A stretch of 7,618 nt of DNA from Verrucomicrobiota bacterium (GTDB lineage Bacteria; Verrucomicrobiota; Verrucomicrobiia; Chthoniobacterales; UBA10450): the NCBI GenBank assembly GCA_003218785.1, contig QHOM01000182.1:1-7618 (forward strand), read 5' to 3'. The stretch's first letter is position 1. Each line of letters starts with the position of its first letter. This document shows, piece after piece, positions 1-5,490 of this stretch. The position numbers were made by a program, and so were the translations under genes. Below the pieces are notes generated by a model, which saw only the letters and a program-made list of their open reading frames with translations, did not search any database and was not told the DNA's origin.

Positions 1-1
1 T

Positions 2-9
2 AGGGAGGG
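2..9 (+). promoter_or_regulatory. Shine-Dalgarno site of the kinase-like gene
   Basis: AGGGAGGG lies four bases or so before the ATG at 13. It is a strong purine-rich ribosome binding site and supports that ATG as the true start. The promoter, if any, lies outside the window. Confidence 0.7.
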
Positions 10-12
10 ACA

Positions 13-1002
13 ATGCCAATCCGGGAAAATGGGACAAGTTTGGCAGAGCTGCCTATACCTCAAGCTCTCACCAACGCCGCAGCGACGTTCGTTGATTCCT
101 TAAAGATCAGTTCGACCTCCGAAGCGGTCCGTCGTGGGCGGCAAATGGTGATTAAGCGCCGCAACATTTATGGCGAGCAACTGGCTGATCTAGCCAATTT
201 GTACTTTCGCATATCAGGCATACCGATTCGTTTTTGGAGCAAGACCGAAGACTGGCAGCGCTGGGAAGTGAAGTGTTTCAAAATGCTGAACGGCGATCGG
301 TTTCGTGTTTTCGCTTCGGGAGCAAAGACCGTTTGCTTCGACAAGATGCCGGGGAAAAGCCTTTGGGAACACATCAACCGTGGCACACTGACTCGGCAGA
401 TGCTGGAAGCAGCCGGACGCGAGTTTGACCGGACTCATCAACTCTGGAGCGATGAATTTGCCGGGCCCTGGTCTCACGGCGATGCGACTATGACGAATGT
501 CATTTATAACACGAAGACTGGCCGGGCGCGGCTGATTGACTTCGAACTGGTTCACGAGACATCGCTTCCGGCCAAATCGCGACATGCCGACGATTTGCTC
601 GTTTTCTTGCTCGACATCCTGGCAATTGTTCCCAGCCGGAAATGGCTGCCTTTCGCGCTTTATTTTCTGAACGCCTATGAAAATGCGCGTGTGATTGCCG
701 CGTTGGAAGATCAACTGGCGCTTCCCAACGGCATGGCATGGATATGGTGGGGCGTCCGCACAAGCTTCGCCAACCAGGCAAAAGTAAAACGCCGTCTGGC
801 GAAGCTCCGAGACATAATCGCGAATCTGGGGCGTTATCGAACCGTTGCTGCCAAGCGAGTCCGCAAGAGGCGACGTGCTTCAATCAGTTGCCAGGAAATG
901 AGCCCCGGGATGCCGAGCGCGAGTTCCCGCACTCTCGCGATCAGCGATAGGGCGAAGGCAGCATCTCCTGGGATGCCGAGAAGGTGGCCGACGAAAAGGT
1001 AA
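13..1002 (+). CDS. Kinase-fold protein (APH / LPS-kinase-like), C-terminal tail antisense to the next gene
   Basis: The 329-residue frame shows kinase-like hallmarks. A V-I-K stretch (K48) could be the ATP-binding lysine, E85 could be its partner, and FDKMPGKSLWEH (109-120) resembles the hinge of phosphotransferases of this fold. H155-G-D157 with N162 is the catalytic loop, and IDFE (175-178) carries the metal-binding aspartate D176. These features match the aminoglycoside phosphotransferase / RIO / lipopolysaccharide kinase superfamily, a cytosolic ATP-dependent phosphotransferase. The substrate is not readable. Next to a flippase-like protein and a PAP2 phosphatase, a lipid or sugar-lipid substrate is a reasonable inference. 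Residues from about 275 onward are encoded opposite the conserved C-terminus of the minus-strand membrane protein and look like antisense translation (Ser/Arg/Pro-rich). The functional protein probably ends near residue 275, and the original stop may have been lost. The start is supported by a strong Shine-Dalgarno. No transmembrane segment is seen. Confidence 0.75.
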   Translation: MPIRENGTSLAELPIPQALTNAAATFVDSLKISSTSEAVRRGRQMVIKRRNIYGEQLADLANLYFRISGIPIRFWSKTEDWQRWEVKCFKMLNGDRFRVFASGAKTVCFDKMPGKSLWEHINRGTLTRQMLEAAGREFDRTHQLWSDEFAGPWSHGDATMTNVIYNTKTGRARLIDFELVHETSLPAKSRHADDLLVFLLDILAIVPSRKWLPFALYFLNAYENARVIAALEDQLALPNGMAWIWWGVRTSFANQAKVKRRLAKLRDIIANLGRYRTVAAKRVRKRRRASISCQEMSPGMPSASSRTLAISDRAKAASPGMPRRWPTKR

Positions 1003-1844
1003 CCGCCTTCCTGCACGCCCAAACCTCCCGGAACGGCAAACGCCGCCGAGCGAATCGTCAACACCATGCTTTGCAAAATCAGCGCGTTAACGAATGTCGC
1101 GTGAAGATCGAGCGCATAAAGCGCGATCCAAATTTCGCCGGAGCCACCGACCAGCGAAATAGCCGTCCACACGCAACACATCGCGACTGCATGCCGCCGG
1201 GCGTAAAGCATGCGAACGGTCCGATCGAGGGTCTCACCGCTCTGCACCAGCGAGTGCCACTCCGGTGAATTCGCCAAGCTTGCTATGATGCGGGCGAGAA
1301 AACGGAACATTCCCAGCCGTTGCACGAAGTAGAAACCGGCAACACCAAGAACGCCGATTAACGTTCCCACCAAAGTTGGACGAACGAAATTTCTCTGTCC
1401 AGTTACACCGACAAGCACTGCCAGCCCGAGGACGGTGAATGCGGCCTGCGTGAAAACGCCCAGCGTAACGTCCACGAGCACGGTGCCCGCGGCGACTGGC
1501 ACCGGCGTCCCATTGATCGAAGCCAACCGCGCCCGGACGATGTCTCCGCCAACTGCGGCGGAGGGAACGAGCGTGCTGACCGACTCACCGATCCAACGCA
1601 TCCAAAGCAGCCGCCACAACGGCACGCGATCGGATTTTGGAAAAAGAACCCACCAAGCAGTTGCATCGAAGACGACCGGAACGGCGAAGTGATAAATCAC
1701 CACGGCGGCAAGCGCCCAGCGCGCGGTAGCGAACGCCATGCCGACCTGCGAGGCACCCTGGCGAATCAGCAGGAAGGTAAAGAGTGCGGCTCCAGCAAGA
1801 CCAAGCAACCATACGGTTACTTGGATTTTTCCCGGCGCTTTCAT
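834..1844 (-). CDS. HpnL / lysylphosphatidylglycerol-synthase-type flippase-like membrane protein
   Basis: The 336-residue protein is very hydrophobic, with about seven or eight membrane segments (for example 10-28, 42-60, 118-146, 156-174, 220-243, 253-271, 282-320). Two conserved patches identify the family: WIGESVSTLVPSAAVGGD (84-101) and VPGGLGVQEGG (271-281). Both are typical of the UPF0104/HpnL group related to the membrane domain of lysylphosphatidylglycerol synthase. Family members are thought to move or help export lipids such as hopanoids or aminoacyl-lipids in the inner membrane; the cargo here is unknown. ATG at 1844 is the only ATG, GTG or TTG before an in-frame stop at 1889-1887, and it has no clear Shine-Dalgarno. 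It lies 104 bp downstream of the PAP2 gene on the same strand, so co-transcription is likely. The last 55 codons overlap the kinase-like frame in antisense. Length is normal for the family and the C-terminus looks intact. Confidence 0.85.
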   Translation of the reverse strand: MKAPGKIQVTVWLLGLAGAALFTFLLIRQGASQVGMAFATARWALAAVVIYHFAVPVVFDATAWWVLFPKSDRVPLWRLLWMRWIGESVSTLVPSAAVGGDIVRARLASINGTPVPVAAGTVLVDVTLGVFTQAAFTVLGLAVLVGVTGQRNFVRPTLVGTLIGVLGVAGFYFVQRLGMFRFLARIIASLANSPEWHSLVQSGETLDRTVRMLYARRHAVAMCCVWTAISLVGGSGEIWIALYALDLHATFVNALILQSMVLTIRSAAFAVPGGLGVQEGGYLFVGHLLGIPGDAAFALSLIARVRELALGIPGLISWQLIEARRLLRTRLAATVR

Positions 1845-1941
1845 CGTGTGTTCGAGAGCAATTCGAGCGGACGCAAGAAGATGCGCCTATCGCTCAAGAG
1901 AAATGCGCAAATCCCGCGCAGGAAGACCTGGCGCTGGACGG

Positions 1942-1960
1942 CTCCTGATTAGCTCAGGAG
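1942..1960 (-). other. Hairpin spanning the PAP2 stop codon
   Basis: CTCCTGA and TCAGGAG form a perfect seven-base-pair stem around a five-base loop that contains the PAP2 stop codon (TAA at 1951-1949 on the minus strand). No T-run follows in the minus direction, so it is not a classical intrinsic terminator. It could act as an mRNA processing or partial termination element between PAP2 and the flippase-like gene. It could also be chance. Confidence 0.35.
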
Positions 1961-2632
1961 ACTCTGCGCGGGTTTTTCTGCGGATTCCACGAGCACCATG
2001 GCAGGTTCGCTAATGAAGGGCATGGCAGGAGTTGGGACCACGCGTCGCCGCATTGGTTTGGTGGCGAATAAACAAAACGCCAGCCAAAAAATTCCGAATA
2101 CGATCGCGCCGAGAACATCGGTCAAAAAATGGGCGCCCAACGCGATGCGACTGAATCCGACCAAGGCGATCAGCAATGCCGCGCTGGCAACTGTCAGCCT
2201 CCGCCAGTGGCGCGCCTTCAACACTGGAAGAATAAAAAGAGCGAGCTGACCGTAAAGCAAGGTCGCCCCGATCGTATGCCCGCTTGCAAAACTGTAGCCC
2301 GACCAATCCACAAACCAGCCATGTAAAAAGGGACGTTGTCGATGAACGGCGGTCTTCATCCATTCGTTAAGTAACATCCCGCCCGGCACAGCCACGACGA
2401 GGGTCACCAGCGAAGGCCAATATTTTTTCCACACAAAATAGAGCACCATGAAAAATAAAACGACTCCGATCCACTCGCTTGAACCGAACTCGGTGAACGC
2501 TCGCAGGACGCTGACAAATGTGCGCGTCAGATGCGCGTGGAACCATCCCGCGACTTCATGATCGGGTCCGGCAAGGGGGTTGAGCATGGCGAAGGCCACG
2601 CAATTTGGGGGGAGAATGAGGGCGTTTGTCAC
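1949..2632 (-). CDS. PAP2-family membrane phosphatase
   Basis: This 227-residue protein carries the full three-part PAP2 signature: K93-x6-R100-P101 (motif 1), ASGH (116-119, where S117-G118-H119 is the usual SGH and the preceding Pro is Ala), and S161-R162-x5-H168-x3-D172 (motif 3). H168 is the expected phospho-accepting nucleophile and H119 the general acid. Hydrophobic segments around 54-68, 74-90, 120-137, 145-161 and 170-190 fit the usual integral-membrane PAP2 topology. Such enzymes remove phosphate from lipid phosphates such as undecaprenyl pyrophosphate, phosphatidate or phosphatidylglycerol phosphate. The substrate here is undetermined. The longest frame begins with GTG at 2632, just inside an in-frame stop at 2653-2651. 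An ATG at codon 16 (2587) is an alternative, and neither has a visible Shine-Dalgarno. It is upstream of the flippase-like gene on the same strand and likely forms a two-gene unit with it. Confidence 0.88.
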   Translation of the reverse strand: MTNALILPPNCVAFAMLNPLAGPDHEVAGWFHAHLTRTFVSVLRAFTEFGSSEWIGVVLFFMVLYFVWKKYWPSLVTLVVAVPGGMLLNEWMKTAVHRQRPFLHGWFVDWSGYSFASGHTIGATLLYGQLALFILPVLKARHWRRLTVASAALLIALVGFSRIALGAHFLTDVLGAIVFGIFWLAFCLFATKPMRRRVVPTPAMPFISEPAMVLVESAEKPAQSLLS

Positions 2633-2715
2633 AAAAAAAGGCGAGTGAGCCTAGTGCCGATTTAACACCTGTCAAACGGAAAAAACTCGAAATTCGCCAC
2701 CGATGAGTTCCTCAA

Positions 2716-2730
2716 TCCGGCTACGCCGGA
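2716..2730. repeat. Small GC-rich inverted repeat
   Basis: TCCGGC and GCCGGA are perfect complements separated by TAC, giving a six-base-pair stem with a three-base loop. No T-run follows on either side. It resembles REP-like palindromes in shape, but only one copy is seen in this window. Confidence 0.4.
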
Positions 2731-2782
2731 GCGTGCCAGTACGGGTCGTTGCATCAAAGTCCAAGTGCCGGTAGAAAAAGAG

Positions 2783-2824
2783 GAGTGAACCGGGTGTTTT
2801 CGGCGACAATTTGGAGTGGCTGGA
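2783..2824. repeat. Diverged dispersed repeat, copy A
   Basis: This stretch aligns with 4282-4324. GAGTGAA and CCG match at one end, then TTTCGG-Y-GACAAT-Y-TG-R-A-R-TGGCTGG matches through the rest, with all differences in the latter part being transitions. Roughly three quarters of about 42 positions agree with one single-base gap. It lies in the spacer ahead of the methyltransferase gene. Confidence 0.4.
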
Positions 2825-2921
2825 TCCAATGTTCGCTCCGCTTCGGAATCATCCGCGCTCCGAAAAACTCGCGGGCTCGCCTACGCCGAAATAGAAAAGG
2901 GTCAGCTTCCGTGGAACCAGA

Positions 2922-3773
2922 ATGATTCGCGAGGAACAGAAGAAAGTGCTGGACGCGTGGCAAACCTCTGCGCGGTATTGGGACAAGTATCGAGCGCTGA
3001 TCGAACAGATGTTCGCGCCACTAACGTCCGGTCTAGTCGAAGAAGCGCGGATCGGGATCGGCCAGGAGGTGCTCGATATCGGTGGCGGAAGCGGCGAGCC
3101 ATCGCTCAAAATCTCATCCATTGTCGGGCCAACAGGATCGGTAATGTACACGGATCCTGTAGCCGCTATGGTGGAGACTGCTCAGGCGGAAGCAGGCAGC
3201 CGGGGCCTGACAAACATCCACTTCAAGCAATGTTCTGGCGATGACCTACCGTTCGCAGACCGTACATTTGATGTGGCCGTAGGCAGATTATCAGCAATGT
3301 TTTTCGTCGATCCCATCACTGCGGTGCGGGAGGCGCTGAGAGTGATTCGCGAGGACGGATATGTCTCGTTTGTCGTCTGGGGTCCAGAGGAAGTTAATCC
3401 TTTCTTTTCGACTGTCACAGACGTGATAGACAGATTTGTCGAGTCTCCTCGACACGATCCCGATGCGCCAGATGCATTCCGTTTTGCCGTTCCCGGTAAG
3501 CTGGCTGGAATCCTGGAAAATACTGAGGCTAAAAATGTGACCGAACGCCAGCTGAATTTTCAGATTACTGCGGCGATCTCATTTGATCAGTTCTGGCAGT
3601 TGCGGACTGAAATGTCCGAAACTTTGCGGGAAAAAATGGCCGGACTCGCGCCCGCTCAACTACCAACCATAAAGCAGGCTGTTGCCGATGCAGCGCGGAG
3701 ATACTTCGCGAGCGGAACAATGAGTTTCCCCGCAGAGGCATTAATTGTTAGCGGCAGAAAAGCCGCCGTATAG
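2922..3773 (+). CDS. Class I SAM-dependent methyltransferase (UbiE/Methyltransf_11-like)
   Basis: The 283-residue cytosolic protein has a Rossmann-type methyltransferase core. VLDIGGGSGE (50-59) is the SAM-binding motif I. D78 lies at the end of the second strand, where an acidic residue normally contacts the SAM ribose. GDDLPFADRTFDVAV (106-120) covers the motif around the adenine pocket, and AVREALRVIREDGYVSFVVWG (134-154) matches the helix/strand 'REALRVL-PGG' region, with EDG in place of PGG. An N-terminal helix with W13 and Y19-W20 resembles small-molecule methyltransferases of this group. The methyl acceptor cannot be inferred. ATG 2922 is the only usable start after an in-frame TAG at 2892-2894. 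Its Shine-Dalgarno is weak (GTGGA nearby). It stands alone on its strand, with no operon partner obvious apart from the small gene 100 bp downstream. Confidence 0.88.
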   Translation: MIREEQKKVLDAWQTSARYWDKYRALIEQMFAPLTSGLVEEARIGIGQEVLDIGGGSGEPSLKISSIVGPTGSVMYTDPVAAMVETAQAEAGSRGLTNIHFKQCSGDDLPFADRTFDVAVGRLSAMFFVDPITAVREALRVIREDGYVSFVVWGPEEVNPFFSTVTDVIDRFVESPRHDPDAPDAFRFAVPGKLAGILENTEAKNVTERQLNFQITAAISFDQFWQLRTEMSETLREKMAGLAPAQLPTIKQAVADAARRYFASGTMSFPAEALIVSGRKAAV

Positions 3774-3875
3774 CGAATCGAACGACCCTTACTGTCAACC
3801 CGCGACTGCGCCACCTTGGTTCCGAAAACCCTCCCTGATTAGGCGGAAAAACGCTCAGATTCAGACGCCAACATA

Positions 3876-4145
3876 ATGGAGCATCGACGAATTAGTTGGT
3901 GTTCTAGAGGAATAAGACGAGAATGGTGTTCGGTGGACGCGCTAAAAAAACGCATTGAAGAACGTCTTCGTAGCAGGCGGTCTTGCACGATTTTTGAACG
4001 CGATTTGGCCCTTATTTGGCCGCGAGACGAACGAGATCAACTGAAACGCGAAAAGGAAATTCACGCGTTCGCAGACACCCGCGGTTGGATTGCCACAGTC
4101 CTAGACCCGGGCATTCGGGTCACGTTCAGGAAAGCCGGGGTTTAA
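3876..4145 (+). CDS. Small basic protein of unknown function
   Basis: The 89-residue frame contains a compact patterned core. DALKKRIEERL (21-31) looks like an amphipathic helix, then come ERDLALIWPRDERDQLKREKE (41-61), EIHAFADTRGW (61-71) and a terminal strand-like ATVLDPGIRVTFRKA (73-87). This ordered charge/hydrophobic pattern looks like a real small protein rather than noise, and it recalls short uncharacterised proteins from soil bacteria; that recollection is unverified. There is no signal peptide or membrane segment. The start is uncertain. ATG 3876 has no Shine-Dalgarno, while GTG 3933 (codon 20) begins exactly at the ordered part and would give 70 residues. It follows the methyltransferase gene by 102 bp on the same strand without a clear terminator between them. 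Confidence 0.55.
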   Translation: MEHRRISWCSRGIRREWCSVDALKKRIEERLRSRRSCTIFERDLALIWPRDERDQLKREKEIHAFADTRGWIATVLDPGIRVTFRKAGV

Positions 4146-4217
4146 CTGTACCGCTACCGAATTGGTTGATGGCTTGCGCCGGTTGAACTGGCTTTGCCGC
4201 GTGATGACTTTTCGTTT

Positions 4218-4252
4218 GCTCGTGTTCGTACGAGCGACAATGACTTTGTCGC
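4218..4252. repeat. Two adjacent hairpins
   Basis: GCTCGT (4218-4223) pairs with ACGAGC (4230-4235), and GCGACAA (4234-4240) pairs with TTGTCGC (4246-4252). The two stems share two bases, so they would be mutually exclusive or stacked. No T-run follows on either strand, so termination is not indicated. Confidence 0.4.
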
Positions 4253-4281
4253 GACGCGGGCTGTTCTGATTTATTGTTGGC

Positions 4282-4324
4282 GAGTGAATCCGCTCTGTTT
4301 CGGTGACAATCTGAAATGGCTGGG
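4282..4324. repeat. Diverged dispersed repeat, copy B
   Basis: This is the partner of 2783-2824, in the same orientation, about 1.5 kb away. The best-conserved part is CGGTGACAATCTGAAATGGC (4301-4320), which differs from copy A only by transitions. On the minus strand both copies lie in open frames and translate similarly (QPFQIVTE here, QPLQIVAE in copy A), so the repeat may derive from an old coding fragment. Confidence 0.4.
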
Positions 4325-4710
4325 CGCCGGCTGCTCGACGGCCATAAATCCACGCAGCCGGCCCCGCCAAAAAGACAGATTGGCTTCCATCCGTAAATTC
4401 CGCCGACAATGCCGAAACATCATCCCAAGAGCGCTTCGGCTCCGAAGTTCGAACCAGCAGCCGTCTTTTCCTTCGGAAAAACTTCGATTAGCACTCACTG
4501 CGCAGGCGAGACCCGTACTATCCTTTGCTTGGCTCAATTGATCGAGCTGCGCGATAGCCAAACTTCGATGCTGCAAGTTTGTGTCAGCTTCTGAAGTCCT
4601 TTCTTGTGCCCGCAGGGTCAAAAAAATTCATGGTTGAACCTGGCGTTACTGCTGCGTCCCCACCAATTCGGTACTTTTCGAAAGCGTTCGTGCCGGACCC
4701 CGTCGATGCC

Positions 4711-4747
4711 AAAAAAAAGCGCCCCGCATTTCCAGCGGAGCGCTTTT
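4711..4747 (-). terminator. Rho-independent terminator of the 172-aa secreted protein gene
   Basis: Read on the minus strand, AAAAGCGCTCCGC pairs with GCGGGGCGCTTTT over thirteen positions (one G-U wobble) around a seven-base loop, followed by a T-run to 4711. It begins 19 bases after the stop codon of the secreted-protein gene. This is a textbook intrinsic terminator for that gene. The A-run on its other flank may let it act in the plus direction too, though only weakly. Confidence 0.88.
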
Positions 4748-4766
4748 GTCTCGCGCAGAGGATGCG

Positions 4767-5285
4767 CTAATCAACTTCAATAAATTCCGGATCGCCCGCG
4801 CAGATTACCCGCTCCGTAAATACGAAGCCGTCCACGTCAACCGCGACCCAACAGCCATCCACGAACACGAAGTACGTGTTCCCGATCAACCGGAAATGGT
4901 TCGCCCCGAATCGCTGGACGAAGAATTCTTTCGGATGTCGCCCAAGACTGAACACTTCACTGTGACGCGACCTGAACTCTTCCTTATTCACCGTCGTCGT
5001 TTGATTCGTGTTCCTCACGTTCGTCTGGCTCGTGCTCGAACGCGCCCCAGGTTCATTCCTGTTTACGTCCTGAGCGCGACCCTTAACGTTCGTCTGTCCA
5101 CGTACAGTGCCCGTCTCAGGTTTTGCCTGAGGTTTGCTCGGCTCCTGCGCGTGTGTCTTCTTCCCTTTCGCCGGTGCCGTAGCCTGCGTTTCTTTCGTCT
5201 GCGTCTGCGTCTGTTGCGGCTCCGCTGTCTGGCCTAACGCCATGAGCGGTAACGCCGTTATCACTGTCATAATCAGCATCTTCAT
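4767..5285 (-). CDS. Secreted protein with low-complexity linker and aromatic C-terminal domain
   Basis: This 172-residue protein starts with a signal peptide (hydrophobic 3-17, likely cleavage after A-L-G at 18, giving an N-terminal Gln-Thr). A low-complexity linker rich in Gln, Thr, Lys, Pro and Asn follows (19-100, including QTQTQTKETQ at 25-34 and TNVRNTNQTTTVN at 88-100). A folded-looking C-terminal domain follows (103-172) with FRLIGNTYFVFVDGCWVAVD (131-150) and two cysteines, C145 and C162, that could form a disulfide outside the cytoplasm. The family is not one I can name. The neighbouring 301-aa secreted protein has a comparable order: N/T-rich repeat, FRS, then an R-I/L-x-F-V-x-G-x-W segment. 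The two are probably distant relatives. ATG 5285 opens the frame, but the AGGG before it is better spaced for the second ATG (codon 3, 5279). A strong terminator follows the gene. Confidence 0.78.
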   Translation of the reverse strand: MKMLIMTVITALPLMALGQTAEPQQTQTQTKETQATAPAKGKKTHAQEPSKPQAKPETGTVRGQTNVKGRAQDVNRNEPGARSSTSQTNVRNTNQTTTVNKEEFRSRHSEVFSLGRHPKEFFVQRFGANHFRLIGNTYFVFVDGCWVAVDVDGFVFTERVICAGDPEFIEVD

Positions 5286-5304
5286 ACCCTGTAATTCGTA
5301 TCTC

Positions 5305-5317
5305 CCAAAATTTTTGG
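5305..5317. promoter_or_regulatory. AT-rich palindrome upstream of the 172-aa gene
   Basis: CCAAAA-T-TTTTGG is a perfect palindrome centred about 25 bases before the start codon of the minus-strand secreted protein. Its position would suit an operator or the promoter -10 region. There is no further support. Confidence 0.25.
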
Positions 5318-5439
5318 ACCTGCAGATCGCTCAATATCGTGTCGCAGCTGATTGTTGGGTTTAGAAAATCAACCCCTCGAATTGGACGTCTCCGTGCTCG
5401 CCCTTTCGCTCCAGCTTTTTCTCGTTTCGCAGAACTGAA

Positions 5440-5472
5440 AGAGCCGCATGATGGAACACATCACGCGGCTCT
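5440..5472 (-). terminator. Long hairpin after the peptidoglycan-binding protein gene, probable terminator
   Basis: AGAGCCGCATGATG (5440-5453) and CATCACGCGGCTCT (5459-5472) form a fourteen-base-pair stem, with a single wobble in the minus-strand RNA, around a five-base loop. It begins 18 bases after the stop of the 301-aa gene. The following minus-strand sequence has only a short T-run (TTTC), so termination may be partial and some read-through to the next minus-strand gene is possible. Confidence 0.6.
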
Positions 5473-5490
5473 CCAAATGGCTCCGACAAG

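Larger units (their letters stand above)
2633..2921. other. Divergent spacer between the PAP2 gene and the methyltransferase gene
   Basis: No convincing gene is present. The stretch should hold the promoters for both flanking genes, but no -10/-35 pair could be called with confidence. It contains a small perfect hairpin (2716-2730) and one copy of a diverged repeat (2783-2824). Short open frames here lack initiation signals and family resemblance. Confidence 0.5.
4146..4710. other. Gene-poor stretch with hairpins and a repeat copy
   Basis: No gene is supported here. Several open frames of 60-116 codons exist on both strands, but they overlap one another, lack Shine-Dalgarno sites and show no recognisable family or plausible composition. 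The stretch holds two adjacent hairpins (4218-4235 and 4234-4252) and copy B of the diverged repeat (4282-4324). It may be decayed coding sequence. On the minus strand the part around 4150-4250 gives Lys/Gln/Asn-rich translations reminiscent of the linker of the downstream secreted proteins, but this is too weak to call a pseudogene. Confidence 0.5.

Noticed and set aside
214..714. Minus-strand frame of 166 codons opposite the kinase-like gene
   Set aside because: The plus-strand frame carries the HGD-N and IDFE kinase motifs and a strong ribosome binding site.
3751..3766. GCGGC/GCCGC hairpin at the end of the methyltransferase gene as a terminator
   Set aside because: Only five base pairs, inside the coding sequence and with no T-run after it.
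4101..4409. Minus-strand open frame of 102 codons, extendable to about 4487
   Set aside because: It begins with TTG without a ribosome binding site, overlaps the better-supported small gene in antisense, and shows no domain. Kept only as a possible relic in the findings.
4194..4541. Plus-strand open frame of 115 codons
   Set aside because: No Shine-Dalgarno, Arg/Ser/Cys-rich composition without family resemblance, and overlap with equally long frames on the other strand.
5115..5131. CTCAGG/CCTGAG inverted repeat
   Set aside because: It lies in the linker-coding part of the 172-aa gene and is explained by repeated Lys/Pro/Gln codons; no regulatory context.
4746..5237. Plus-strand frame of 163 codons opposite the 172-aa secreted protein
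   Set aside because: Its Arg/Leu-rich repetitive product is the antisense of the Gln/Thr/Lys-rich linker. The minus strand has the signal peptide and terminator.
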